NCBI RefSeq assembly: GCF_020554865.1
Contig: NZ_JAJCIC010000004.1
Coordinates: forward strand, 62,001-126,000
DNA: 64,000 nt
Reading direction: 5' to 3'
Source of the DNA: Lacrimispora sp. 210928-DFI.3.58
GTDB lineage: Bacteria > Bacillota > Clostridia > Lachnospirales > Lachnospiraceae
The notes beneath the pieces were generated by a model that had not been told where the DNA came from, ran no database searches, and saw nothing but the letters and a program-made list of their open reading frames with translations. This document shows positions 32,358-40,330 of this stretch, in pieces; position 1 is the stretch's first letter; the number at the start of each line of letters is the position of its first letter. Made by a program: the position numbers and the translations under genes.

Positions 32358-32678
32358 CTATGTCAATGGCTTCCGGGCAGGCCGCGGCAGGGCAGGATGA
32401 CTCGGCCGGACTCCGGCAAAGCAGGATGACTCAGCGGCAGCTCCGGCAAAGCGGGCGGCTCCGGCGGGAATTCCGGCGGCACAGGAGGTGCAGGCTGTCT
32501 CCACAATGGCCTGCCCTCTTTCTCTCACATAGTCTTTTACATACTCCTCCACGATCTCCCCATTTCTCTCTCCCAGAACGCTCTGCAGCTCCTTTAAGGT
32601 CAGCTGACCCTTAAAATACATGGCTGCCACCTCCATGGATCCATTTCCTATTGCTGCGATCAGCTCTAACTGCGTCAC
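32358..32678 (-). CDS. Uncharacterised protein with a repeat-derived Ala/Cys-rich tail
   Basis: 106 residues starting at a GTG with AAGGGAGGG seven bases upstream. Residues 1-60 are helical (TQLELIAAIGNGSMEVAAMYF, then LKELQSVLGERNGEIVEEYV). Not recognised. The last 40 residues are Ala/Pro/Cys/Arg-rich and come from partly duplicated DNA at about 32395-32455, where two units share GGATGACTC and CTCCGGCAAAGC. The tail may be a recent expansion. It is convergent with rqcH, 21 bp apart. Confidence 0.5.
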   Translation of the reverse strand: MTQLELIAAIGNGSMEVAAMYFKGQLTLKELQSVLGERNGEIVEEYVKDYVRERGQAIVETACTSCAAGIPAGAARFAGAAAESSCFAGVRPSHPALPRPARKPLT

Positions 32679-32814
32679 GTTCCATCCCTCCCTTACCTTT
32701 CTCTGCTTTTCGCGCACTTCAATAATATATGAGGGATTTTCCGCTAATATGACGTTTTTTTCTGTCTTCAATAATTTGTAAGTATTTCTTCAAACTCCGT
32801 CCACGAATATCCTG

Positions 32815-32820
32815 TATAAT
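32815..32820 (+). promoter_or_regulatory. Probable -10 of the membrane-anchored DUF4163-like gene
   Basis: TGTATAAT with a clear TATAAT and no good -35. A short hairpin, GCGTCT/AGACGC, lies between it and the AAAGGAGG ribosome site. Confidence 0.4.
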
Positions 32821-32872
32821 AAATATAGAAAATTAGGCGTCTCTTATCAGACGCATACAAAGGAGGAACCCT

Positions 32873-33697
32873 ATGGATACAAACAAAAAAGTCTTAATTG
32901 GGGCCATCGCGGCAGCGGTCGTCATCGGAGGCACAGCCATCGGCTTTATCTTAAGCCGCACCCCGGAGAAGGCAGATCTGTCTTCCATCCACACAGAGGC
33001 TGCCACGGAACCGGCAAAGGAGACCATGGCGCCTGAGCCTTCCACAGAGGCCCCCACACAAAGCACAGAGACAGCGCCTGAGGCTGCCTCCAATATCACA
33101 GCAAGCATTGAGACCTATACCTCAGGAAAGATCTCCATCCAGTATCCTGCCGTCCAGGAGATGGAGGATACCGCAAAACAGGATCAGATCAACCAGCTGT
33201 TAAAGGGCAATGCCCTTTCCGTCATAAAAGCCAATGGCCTGGATGATTCAAAGGACAGCCTTACCGTCAAGTGCAAGGTCATATCCGCTGACAGGAAGCG
33301 TCTGACAGCCGCCTATACCGGCACTCTCACAGTAGAAAATGCCGCCCACCCCGTGGATCTCTTCTACTCCAACACCGTGAACCTGACACAGGTACAGAAC
33401 ATTGGCCTGAGTGATTACACAGATGCCTATACCATGGCCGGCTATGTGCTGAGCGATGATGTGGAGTTCTCCGGCATTTCCGCTGATGTGGAGGCACAGG
33501 TGCTTGAGTTCAGGAATACCCTGGACATCGATACCCTTACTGCCATCTTTGACTCCGCGGACTTTCCACTGGCTTCCGAGGAGATCTGGCCTGAGTCCTT
33601 CAGCTATGAGAAGCAGGGAACCATTTACTTTTCCATGCCTGTGCCTCATGCAATGGGGGATTACGTCATCGTATCTTTTGACCCGTCCACCAAATAA
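32873..33697 (+). CDS. Membrane-anchored protein with DUF4163/DUF3298-like extracytoplasmic domain
   Basis: 274 residues. One transmembrane segment (about 6-28) is followed by a Thr/Glu/Pro-rich linker (about 35-75) and an exported domain. The segment GKISIQYPAVQEMEDTAKQDQINQLL resembles the start of a DUF4163 domain of the kind found in PdaC and RsiV-like proteins. The final part has EEIWPESFSYEKQG. No catalytic motif is visible, so ligand binding or anti-sigma-type sensing are possible but unproven. AAAGGAGG precedes the ATG. Confidence 0.65.
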   Translation: MDTNKKVLIGAIAAAVVIGGTAIGFILSRTPEKADLSSIHTEAATEPAKETMAPEPSTEAPTQSTETAPEAASNITASIETYTSGKISIQYPAVQEMEDTAKQDQINQLLKGNALSVIKANGLDDSKDSLTVKCKVISADRKRLTAAYTGTLTVENAAHPVDLFYSNTVNLTQVQNIGLSDYTDAYTMAGYVLSDDVEFSGISADVEAQVLEFRNTLDIDTLTAIFDSADFPLASEEIWPESFSYEKQGTIYFSMPVPHAMGDYVIVSFDPSTK

Positions 33698-33700
33698 TAT

Positions 33701-33729
33701 TTGCGAAGGCACCACATTTGGTATATAAT
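33701..33729 (+). promoter_or_regulatory. upp promoter
   Basis: TTGCGA (33701-33706) and TATAAT (33724-33729) with a 17-bp spacer, 31 bp before the upp start. Confidence 0.75.
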
Positions 33730-33760
33730 GATTGAAAATTCAACAGATAAAGGAGCAGCA

Positions 33761-34396
33761 ATGACAATGGCAAATGTAATGATTTTTGACCACCCGCTGA
33801 TTCAGCACAAGATTTCCCTGTTAAGAGATAAGGCTACAGGCACCAATGAGTTCCGTGCCCTGATTGAAGAGATCGCAATGCTCATGGGCTATGAGGCTCT
33901 TCGTGACCTCCCCCTGGAGGATGTAAAGGTGGAGACCCCCATCGAAACCTGTATGACTCCAATGATCGCCGGAAGAAAGCTGGCAGTGGTGCCCATCCTC
34001 CGCGCAGGACTGGGCATGGTAAACGGCATTCTGGCCCTTGTTCCCAGCGCAAAGGTGGGACATATCGGACTCTACCGCGATGAGGTTACCCATGAACCCC
34101 ACGAATATTACTGCAAGCTCCCGGATCCCATTGACGAGCGCACCATCATTGTCACAGATCCCATGCTGGCAACCGGAGGCTCCGCTGTCGCTGCCGTGGA
34201 CTTCATCAAGCAGCATGGCGGCAGGAAGATCAAATTCATGTCCATCATTGCTGCCCCAGAGGGCTTAAAGCGCCTTGAAGAGGCACATCCTGATATCCAG
34301 ATCTATGTTGGTCATCTTGACCGCTGTCTGAATGAAAATGCCTACATCTGCCCAGGGCTGGGAGATGCAGGCGACAGGATCTTCGGAACAAAATAA
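33761..34396 (+). CDS. upp: Uracil phosphoribosyltransferase
   Basis: 211 residues, standard length. The PRPP-binding loop is [19 protein letters not shown] (about 128-146); [12 protein letters not shown] and the C-terminal [15 protein letters not shown] are canonical. It salvages uracil to UMP. The ATG at 33761 has GGAG five bases upstream. The gene is monocistronic, between its own promoter and a strong terminator. Confidence 0.97.
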   Translation: MTMANVMIFDHPLIQHKISLLRDKATGTNEFRALIEEIAMLMGYEALRDLPLEDVKVETPIETCMTPMIAGRKLAVVPILRAGLGMVNGILALVPSAKVGHIGLYRDEVTHEPHEYYCKLPDPIDERTIIVTDPMLATGGSAVAAVDFIKQHGGRKIKFMSIIAAPEGLKRLEEAHPDIQIYVGHLDRCLNENAYICPGLGDAGDRIFGTK

Positions 34397-34411
34397 GCGG
34401 ATTAGTATATG

Positions 34412-34475
34412 GAAATACCTCCAGCAAACAAGGGAACGCATGTGTGGCCCTGTCCGCTGGAGGTATTTCTGTTTT
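34412..34475 (+). terminator. upp terminator
   Basis: GAAATACCTCCAGC (34412-34425) pairs perfectly with GCTGGAGGTATTTC (34456-34469) and is followed by TGTTTT. Confidence 0.85.
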
Positions 34476-34488
34476 ACCGCTTTTGGCG

Positions 34489-35337
34489 CTATTTAACTAC
34501 CTTTAAGCTGCTCTTTTTTGTTCCCTTCTTCGCGGTCTTGGCAGGAGCGTCCGCCTTCTCTGTCTTAGCAGGAGCCTCCTCTGCTGCCATAGCCTCAGAA
34601 GCTGCTTTTGCTGCCTCTGCTTCCGGAGCTGCCTCTTCCTTCACTTCCGGCTTCTCCTCTTCTCTTACTTCCTTTGCTACAATATCAGACTGGCTCTTGT
34701 AAATGGAATCAGCCGGTACGCAGCCTCTTACGCTGGAAAGGGGATATACGTTGGTATTGCGTCCGATCACAGTTCCAGGGTTCAGCACGCTGTTGCAGCC
34801 AACCTCCACGCAGTCGCCCAGGATCGCGCCGAACTTCTTAAGGCCGGTAGCCACGTCTCCGTCCTCTGCATGGACCTTTACCAGGGTCTTGTCCGATTTT
34901 ACGTTGGAGGTGACAGCGCCGGCACCCATGTGAGCCCTGTAGCCCAGGATGGAATCTCCTACATAGTTGAAATGCGGAACCTGTACTTCATCGAAAATGA
35001 TCGCATTCTTCACCTCACAGGAATTGCCTACAACGGCTCTCTCACCAATGATAACATTTCCTCTTAAAAATGCGCCGTGGCGGATGTTTGCTCCCGGTCC
35101 AACGATCATCGGGCCTGCCATCATGATAGTCGGAGCTACCTTTGCGCTCTTGTGTACCCAGATATTTTTGCCGATCTTATTATATTCTGATTCAGGAAGC
35201 AGAGAGCCCAGAGACTCAATGAATGATCCAATCTCTCCCAGCACCTCCCATGGATACTCATGGCCGTCGAAGATTCTCTCTGCGATGGTGTGCTTTGTGT
35301 CTAACAGTTCCTTCCATGTCATCTCGTTCAATTTCAT
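34489..35337 (-). CDS. Left-handed beta-helix (hexapeptide) protein, UDP-GlcNAc pyrophosphorylase-like
   Basis: 282 residues. About residues 50-215 are hexapeptide repeats (IMMAGPMIVGPGANI, VIIGERAVVGNSCEV, TVIGRNTNVYPLSSVRG) as in GlmU-like acyltransferase folds; no nucleotidyltransferase domain is present. From about 222 the C-terminus is an Ala/Glu/Lys-rich tail, probably disordered. The conserved block GAVTSNVKSDK suggests a sugar-nucleotide or amino-sugar ligand. The exact reaction is unknown. It starts 3 bp after the topB stop and is likely cotranscribed. Confidence 0.75.
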   Translation of the reverse strand: MKLNEMTWKELLDTKHTIAERIFDGHEYPWEVLGEIGSFIESLGSLLPESEYNKIGKNIWVHKSAKVAPTIMMAGPMIVGPGANIRHGAFLRGNVIIGERAVVGNSCEVKNAIIFDEVQVPHFNYVGDSILGYRAHMGAGAVTSNVKSDKTLVKVHAEDGDVATGLKKFGAILGDCVEVGCNSVLNPGTVIGRNTNVYPLSSVRGCVPADSIYKSQSDIVAKEVREEEKPEVKEEAAPEAEAAKAASEAMAAEEAPAKTEKADAPAKTAKKGTKKSSLKVVK

Positions 35338-35340
35338 GTG

Positions 35341-37401
35341 TCAATTCTCCTTCTTTGTTTTATAAAATACAGCAGCCGCATCAAACAGTCCCCTCATATC
35401 AGACTGATTATTCATGCGGATGACATTGACTATCCTTCCTGCTACGAAGCGCTCCAGCTTATCCATGTATTCCTGTGATGTAATGGAGCCCTCTGAAACA
35501 TAGGTAAGTCCCTTTTCCCAGCTGGCGGTCAGCTCCGGGTTTAAAAGCTGACGTATGGAATGATCCACCACGTCAAATACCATCTCTCCCAGCAGGGACG
35601 GCGTGATCACCTGGGTTTTCTTGTTCAGGTTCAGATATTTGATATTGAAAAGCTTCTTTAATATCTCTGCCCTTGTAGCGCTGGTCCCTATACCGCTGCC
35701 CTTGATCTGTGCCCGCAGCTCCTCGTCCTCAATGAGCTGTCCTGCATTTTCCATTGCAAGTATCATGGATCCTGAGGTATAGCGCTTGGGAGGCGAGGTC
35801 TCTCCCTCTTTTATTTTTAAGTCCGACAAAGTAAGTATATCATTTTTTTTCAAATCTGCAAGCATCTGGAGCAATACTGCCCTGGGAACTTTAGGAGAAG
35901 TGTCTGCTCCGGCATCCTTTGATGCCTCTTTGTCTGTCTCCTTCCCATCATCAAAGCTCTCCTCGACGCCGCTTTTTTTCGCCAGGTTCACATCCGCCAC
36001 CTTCAGATATCCCGGCTCTGAGAGGACCTTAAAGCCCGCGAAAAAATGCTCCCCCTTCCGCTCAATATCCAGGCTGTACTTCTGGTAAACAGCTGCCGGA
36101 TAAAAAATGCTTAGGAAACGCCGGCAGATGACCTGATACACCTTTTCCGCCAGGGGGGAAAGGGACCTTAGGGCTCCCAGCCCCTGTCCTGTGGGCACAA
36201 TGGCATAGTGGTCCGTGATCTGCTTGTCATTCACATACCGTGTTTTTGCAATGGTTTTCCAGGCTCCCATATCCAGGGCCTCCTGGGCAAATGCAGCCAT
36301 GGGCTCATAATTTTTCAGCCCGCCGATATTTTTCTGTATCTCCTTTGCCACTGCCGTGGAGAGGACTCTGGCATCTGTCCTGGGGTAGGTCACCAGCTTT
36401 TTCTCATAGAGCTCCTGGACGATCTTCAAGGCCTCATCAGGGCTGATCTTAAACATTTTTGAGCAGTCATTCTGCAGTTCTGCCAGGTTGTAGAGAAGAG
36501 GAGGATTCTTTGTCTCCTTCTTTTTCTCCTTTGAAACCACCCTTCCGGTCAGAGGCTCGCCCTCCATCAGCCAGCGGATCAGCTCCTGGGCCTGCGTTCT
36601 GTCCTTAAAGCCATTTTCCTTATAGAGATAGGGCGTTCCGAAATATCTCGTGCCCTCCACTGCCTTCCATTCCGCCTCAAAGGGGACCTGTGCGGACTCA
36701 AAGGTTCCTATGACACGGTAAAAGGGCGTCTTCACAAAGTTTCTGATCTCCCGTTCCCTGCGCACCACCATGCCTAGGACACAGGTCATCACGCGTCCCA
36801 CAGAGAGGACGGTAAACTTTGTTCCCAGATAGGAGGACATGGACGGCCCGTATTTTAATGTCAGCGCCCTGGAAAAGTTGATACCCATGAGGTAATCCTC
36901 TTTTGCCCTGAGATAAGCGGAAGCGGACAAGTTATCATACTCTGATTCGTCCTTAGCCTCCCGGATCCCTCTCAATATCTCCTCTTCTGTCTGGGAATCG
37001 ATCCAGACACGCTTCTGCTTCTTCCCCTTGACTCCCGCCATCTGTGCCACCAGGCGGTATATATATTCTCCCTCCCGCCCGGAGTCTGTACACACATAGA
37101 TCGTATCGATATCCGGCCTGGTGAGCAGCTCCTTCACAATGGCAAACTGCTTTGCCACCCCGGCGATCACCTCGTATTTAAACTCCTTCGGGAGAAAAGG
37201 CAGAGTCTGAAAGCTCCACCGCTTATACCTCATGTCATAGGCCTCCGGGTAGCTCATGGTCACAAGATGACCCACACACCAGGTCACCACAGCCTGCTCT
37301 GACTCAATATACCCATCCGCCCTCCTGCCCCTGATCTTTAAGGCATCTGCAAACTGCTGGGCTACACTGGGCTTCTCTGCTATATATAATACTTTCGACA
37401 T
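35341..37401 (-). CDS. topB: DNA topoisomerase III (type IA)
   Basis: 686 residues. The TOPRIM domain opens MSKVLYIAEKPSVAQQF and includes the acidic STDSGREGEYIYR-type site (here CTDSGREGEYIYR). The catalytic Tyr is in KLVTYPRTDARVL (near residue 340). The C-terminal half has GIGTSATRAEILKKL. No zinc-finger tail is seen. It decatenates single-stranded or gapped DNA. ATG 37401 follows GAGGGA; an upstream in-frame ATG has no spaced ribosome site. Confidence 0.94.
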   Translation of the reverse strand: MSKVLYIAEKPSVAQQFADALKIRGRRADGYIESEQAVVTWCVGHLVTMSYPEAYDMRYKRWSFQTLPFLPKEFKYEVIAGVAKQFAIVKELLTRPDIDTIYVCTDSGREGEYIYRLVAQMAGVKGKKQKRVWIDSQTEEEILRGIREAKDESEYDNLSASAYLRAKEDYLMGINFSRALTLKYGPSMSSYLGTKFTVLSVGRVMTCVLGMVVRREREIRNFVKTPFYRVIGTFESAQVPFEAEWKAVEGTRYFGTPYLYKENGFKDRTQAQELIRWLMEGEPLTGRVVSKEKKKETKNPPLLYNLAELQNDCSKMFKISPDEALKIVQELYEKKLVTYPRTDARVLSTAVAKEIQKNIGGLKNYEPMAAFAQEALDMGAWKTIAKTRYVNDKQITDHYAIVPTGQGLGALRSLSPLAEKVYQVICRRFLSIFYPAAVYQKYSLDIERKGEHFFAGFKVLSEPGYLKVADVNLAKKSGVEESFDDGKETDKEASKDAGADTSPKVPRAVLLQMLADLKKNDILTLSDLKIKEGETSPPKRYTSGSMILAMENAGQLIEDEELRAQIKGSGIGTSATRAEILKKLFNIKYLNLNKKTQVITPSLLGEMVFDVVDHSIRQLLNPELTASWEKGLTYVSEGSITSQEYMDKLERFVAGRIVNVIRMNNQSDMRGLFDAAAVFYKTKKEN

Positions 37402-37456
37402 TCCATCCCTCATTTTCTTAATCAAACGCGCTGCTCATACAGGCGCGTATTGTTAT

Positions 37457-37485
37457 AGTATACCATGAACTCCCTCGAAAGACAA
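37457..37485 (-). promoter_or_regulatory. topB promoter
   Basis: Minus-strand TTGTCT (37480-37485) and TATACT (37457-37462), 17-bp spacer, 55 bp before topB. Confidence 0.65.
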
Positions 37486-37627
37486 TGGCGTAAACCTTGA
37501 GTTTCCCCAGGATATTATGAGGATAGCGTAGGGCAGCCCTTCGGATAGCAGGAAAATGACGGAATAGATCGCAGCTGCCCCATGCACGCTCCGGATCCGG
37601 CAAAAGCAGCTCAGCAACGGCAGATTG

Positions 37628-37671
37628 CAAAAAGCGCGCTCCCCTTTTATACCGGGAAACGCGCTTTTTCT
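37628..37671 (-). terminator. galM terminator (bidirectional)
   Basis: AAAAAGCGCG and CGCGCTTTTT form a perfect stem with T runs on both strands, four bases past the galM stop. Confidence 0.8.
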
Positions 37672-37674
37672 CAG

Positions 37675-38733
37675 TTATTCCGCATAAAACTTATAAACGG
37701 TAGTCGTCCTGTAAACCTCCCCTGCCTTCAATATAGGAGATGGAAAATGCTCCTTATGGCAGGCATCGGGATAATACTGTGTCTCAAAGCAGAACGCATG
37801 GCGGCGGTCATAATGGGCTCCGCCCTTTCCTGTCAGCTCATCCTTCAGGAAGTTGGCCGTATAGAACTGGATGCCCGGAAGATCCGTGTAGGTCTCCATC
37901 ACGCGTCCGCTCTTTGGATCCTTTGCCCTTGCTGCCAGTGAGAGCTCTCCCGGCTCATGGTCCAGCACCCAGTTATGGTCATAGCCTTTTCCAAGGATCA
38001 GTGCTGTAAAGGGCTCCTCAATATCGCGTCCCACTGCCTTCATCTCTGTAAAGTCCATGGGCGTGCCTGCCACTGGAGCGATCTCCCCTGTGGGAATGGA
38101 TACCTCGTCAGCCGGAGTATAGTGGGTGGCATTTAACCACACCTCCTGCTTTAACACATCGCCGCTGCCCTGTCCTGCCAGGTTAAAATAGCTGTGGTTG
38201 GTAAAATTCGCCACCGTATCCCTGTCACAGGTCATCTCATAACCCAGCACCAGGCTGTCGTCCTCTGTGAGCGTATAGCTGACCGTGATATCTGCATTTC
38301 CCGGATACCCCTGGTCCCCGTCCGGGCTCTTCAGATAAAAATCAAGCCTGCTGCCCTTCTCCGTCTCAGAAGCCTCACATTTCCAGACACGGCTGTGATA
38401 CAGATTGGGGCCGCTGTGAAGGTTGTTCGGGCCATTATTGGCCTCCAGCTTGTAGTCAACGCCACCAATGGTGATCACAGCGCCGCCGATACGGTTTGCA
38501 TTGCGTCCAATAGGGGCTCCAAAGTGGGGCGGATTCTTTCTGTAGCTGTCCAGATCATCATAGCCCAGCACCACATCGCCCATTTTCCCCTCTCTGTCAG
38601 GCACCATCATGGATACCCAGACAGCGCCTAAGGTGATAAAGGAGGCTGACACTCCATGCTTGTTGGTAAGCGTGTACTTTAGTACCTCCTCGCCCGAAGG
38701 CATTTTCCCAAATAATTCTTTCTCCACTGCCAT
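37675..38733 (-). CDS. galM: Aldose 1-epimerase (mutarotase)
   Basis: 352 residues. Family blocks are GAPIGRNANRIGGA (about 73-86), the catalytic-His regions NNLHSG and FTNHSYFNLAGQ (about 172-183), and the closing CFETQYYPDACH, near the catalytic Glu region. It interconverts alpha and beta anomers of galactose/glucose. It is a single gene bounded by a terminator; upstream lies the 310-bp repeat-bearing gap. Confidence 0.95.
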   Translation of the reverse strand: MAVEKELFGKMPSGEEVLKYTLTNKHGVSASFITLGAVWVSMMVPDREGKMGDVVLGYDDLDSYRKNPPHFGAPIGRNANRIGGAVITIGGVDYKLEANNGPNNLHSGPNLYHSRVWKCEASETEKGSRLDFYLKSPDGDQGYPGNADITVSYTLTEDDSLVLGYEMTCDRDTVANFTNHSYFNLAGQGSGDVLKQEVWLNATHYTPADEVSIPTGEIAPVAGTPMDFTEMKAVGRDIEEPFTALILGKGYDHNWVLDHEPGELSLAARAKDPKSGRVMETYTDLPGIQFYTANFLKDELTGKGGAHYDRRHAFCFETQYYPDACHKEHFPSPILKAGEVYRTTTVYKFYAE

Positions 38734-38776
38734 ATTTTCCTTCTCCTTTCACAGATAACCTGCAAGCGCCCGGCGG

Positions 38777-38822
38777 GCGGACGCGCCACCGCACCATGAA
38801 AACCCGGCGGCGAAGTTTTCAT
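38777..38822. repeat. Shared 25-bp block and ATGAAAAC hairpin upstream of galM
   Basis: 38777-38801 matches 22178-22202 in reverse orientation (23 of 25 bases). It runs into a hairpin, ATGAAAAC...AGTTTTCAT (38796-38822). Together with the next repeat it fills the 310-bp gap between asd and galM (38734-39043), where no ORF with a ribosome site is visible. Confidence 0.6.
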
Positions 38823-38861
38823 AGTAAACGGACATGCCTGCTGACGCAGGCATCACCATGC

Positions 38862-39038
38862 ATGAAAGTTGATTGCTCCGTGCTGACGCACTCCCGCAAT
38901 CGCCGCCAGTATTCGGAATCCGGCCTGCTTCCTCATACCGGCTTGGTTGTCAAATACCTGTACGTCCTTGCGTGCCCTAAAGGACTAGCTTCGCATCGCA
39001 AGCACGCAGTCCGCACAGCTGCTTGACAACACTTTCAT
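38862..39038. repeat. Intergenic repeat, family B copy 2
   Basis: It has the same ends as 2004-2108: ATGAAAGT-GATTGCTCCG at the left, and CACGCAGTCCGCACAGC-GCTT-ACAACACTTTCAT at the right. The middle is longer and different. The right end stops 5 bp short of the asd stop codon. Confidence 0.7.
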
Positions 39039-39043
39039 CGTAA

Positions 39044-40135
39044 TTACTTTGCGGAAATGTACCCCTTTGCTGTCAAAAGCTCTGCACAGAGCACTGCGCC
39101 GCCTGCTGCGCCGCGGACCGTATTGTGGGATAAGCCTACGAACTTGTAATCATATACCTTATCCTCCCTGATACGTCCCACAGAGACTCCCATGCCATGC
39201 TCAAAGTCCACATCCAGGGTCACCTGAGGACGGTTATCCTCCTCCAGATACTGGATGAACTGCTTTGGCGCGCTTGGAAGCGCAAGCTCCTGGGGAAGTC
39301 CCTTAAAGCTTACCAGCTTCTCGATCAGCTGCTCCTTTGTGGGCTTTTTCCTGAATTTCACAAAAACGGCTGCCGTATGTCCGTTGAGCACGGGAACGCG
39401 GATGCACTGGCAGGTGATCACAGGGCTTTCTGCCTTTACGATCACGCCGTCCTCGATCTTGCCCCAGATGCGCAGAGGCTCCTGCTCGCTCTTCTCCTCC
39501 TCGCCGCCGATGTACGGGATGATATTGCCCTCCATCTCAGGCCAGTCCTTGAACGTCTTTCCGGCGCCGGAGATTGCCTGGTAGGTGGTAGCCACTACCT
39601 CATATGGTTCAAACTCCTTCCATGCAGTGAGCACGGGAGCGTAGCTCTGGATGGAGCAGTTGGGCTTTACTGCAATGAAGCCTCTGGTGGTTCCCAGGCG
39701 CTTCTTCTGGAAGGGGATCACGTCAAAATGCTCCGGATTGATCTCCGGCACCACCATGGGAACATCCGGTGTCCAGCGGTGTGCGCTGTTGTTAGATACA
39801 ACCGGAGTCTCTGTCTTTGCATAGGCCTCCTCAATGGCCTTGATCTCCTCCTTTGTCATATCTACTGCGCTGAACACAAAGTCCACGCTGGCGGCAACCT
39901 TCTCCACCTCGTTTACGTTCATGACAACCAGCTTCTTTACAGCCTCCGGCATGGGGGTCGTCATCTTCCAGCGTCCGCCTACTGCCTCCTCATAGGTCTT
40001 TCCTGCAGAGCGCGGGCTTGCAGCCACCGTCACAACCTCATACCAGGGATGGTTTTCCAGCAAGGCGATGAATCTCTGTCCCACCATACCTGTTGCGCCT
40101 AATATTCCGACTCTTAACTTCTTTTCCATAGTCAC
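39044..40135 (-). CDS. asd: Aspartate-semialdehyde dehydrogenase
   Basis: 363 residues. The NADP-binding GILGATGMVGQRF (about 9-21) is followed by VVSNNSAHR, the catalytic Cys in VKPNCSIQSY (about 160-169) and the catalytic-His region LNGHTAAVFV. The form resembles the fungal/archaeal-type subgroup common in clostridia. It reduces aspartyl phosphate to the semialdehyde for lysine, threonine, methionine and diaminopimelate. The GTG at 40135 follows GAGGAG by five bases; an ATG two codons later is possible. Confidence 0.95.
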   Translation of the reverse strand: MTMEKKLRVGILGATGMVGQRFIALLENHPWYEVVTVAASPRSAGKTYEEAVGGRWKMTTPMPEAVKKLVVMNVNEVEKVAASVDFVFSAVDMTKEEIKAIEEAYAKTETPVVSNNSAHRWTPDVPMVVPEINPEHFDVIPFQKKRLGTTRGFIAVKPNCSIQSYAPVLTAWKEFEPYEVVATTYQAISGAGKTFKDWPEMEGNIIPYIGGEEEKSEQEPLRIWGKIEDGVIVKAESPVITCQCIRVPVLNGHTAAVFVKFRKKPTKEQLIEKLVSFKGLPQELALPSAPKQFIQYLEEDNRPQVTLDVDFEHGMGVSVGRIREDKVYDYKFVGLSHNTVRGAAGGAVLCAELLTAKGYISAK

Positions 40136-40186
40136 TTCGTCTCCTCATTGTCCTTTTTGTGATCCTCTGTGGGGGAATCTTTCCCT

Positions 40187-40215
40187 ATCCTATACCAATC
40201 CGCGGAAAATTGCAA
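40187..40215 (-). promoter_or_regulatory. asd promoter
   Basis: Minus-strand TTGCAA (40210-40215) and TAGGAT (40187-40192), 17-bp spacer, 51 bp before asd. No riboswitch-like leader was recognised. Confidence 0.55.
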
Positions 40216-40330
40216 CCCAAATTTCGTCATTTGCGTACATTTGTTTTTGCCACGCGGACAGACCTTTCTTTTTGTATGCGAAGGGCTGTTTCTTCCATTC
40301 TTTTGGTTCCAAGGCCCGGTCCACTTTCAT

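Noticed and set aside
37418..37630. A 70-codon minus-strand frame between topB and the galM terminator
   Set aside because: It covers the topB promoter, has no ribosome site and no recognisable features.
39197..40102. A 301-codon plus-strand open frame opposite asd
   Set aside because: It mirrors the codons of asd, has no suitable ribosome site, and its product (Leu/His-rich) resembles no protein. asd on the other strand is certain.
40136..40330. A lysine riboswitch or similar leader upstream of asd
   Set aside because: The promoter lies about 50 bp from the start, leaving no room for a riboswitch, and no matching fold was recognised.
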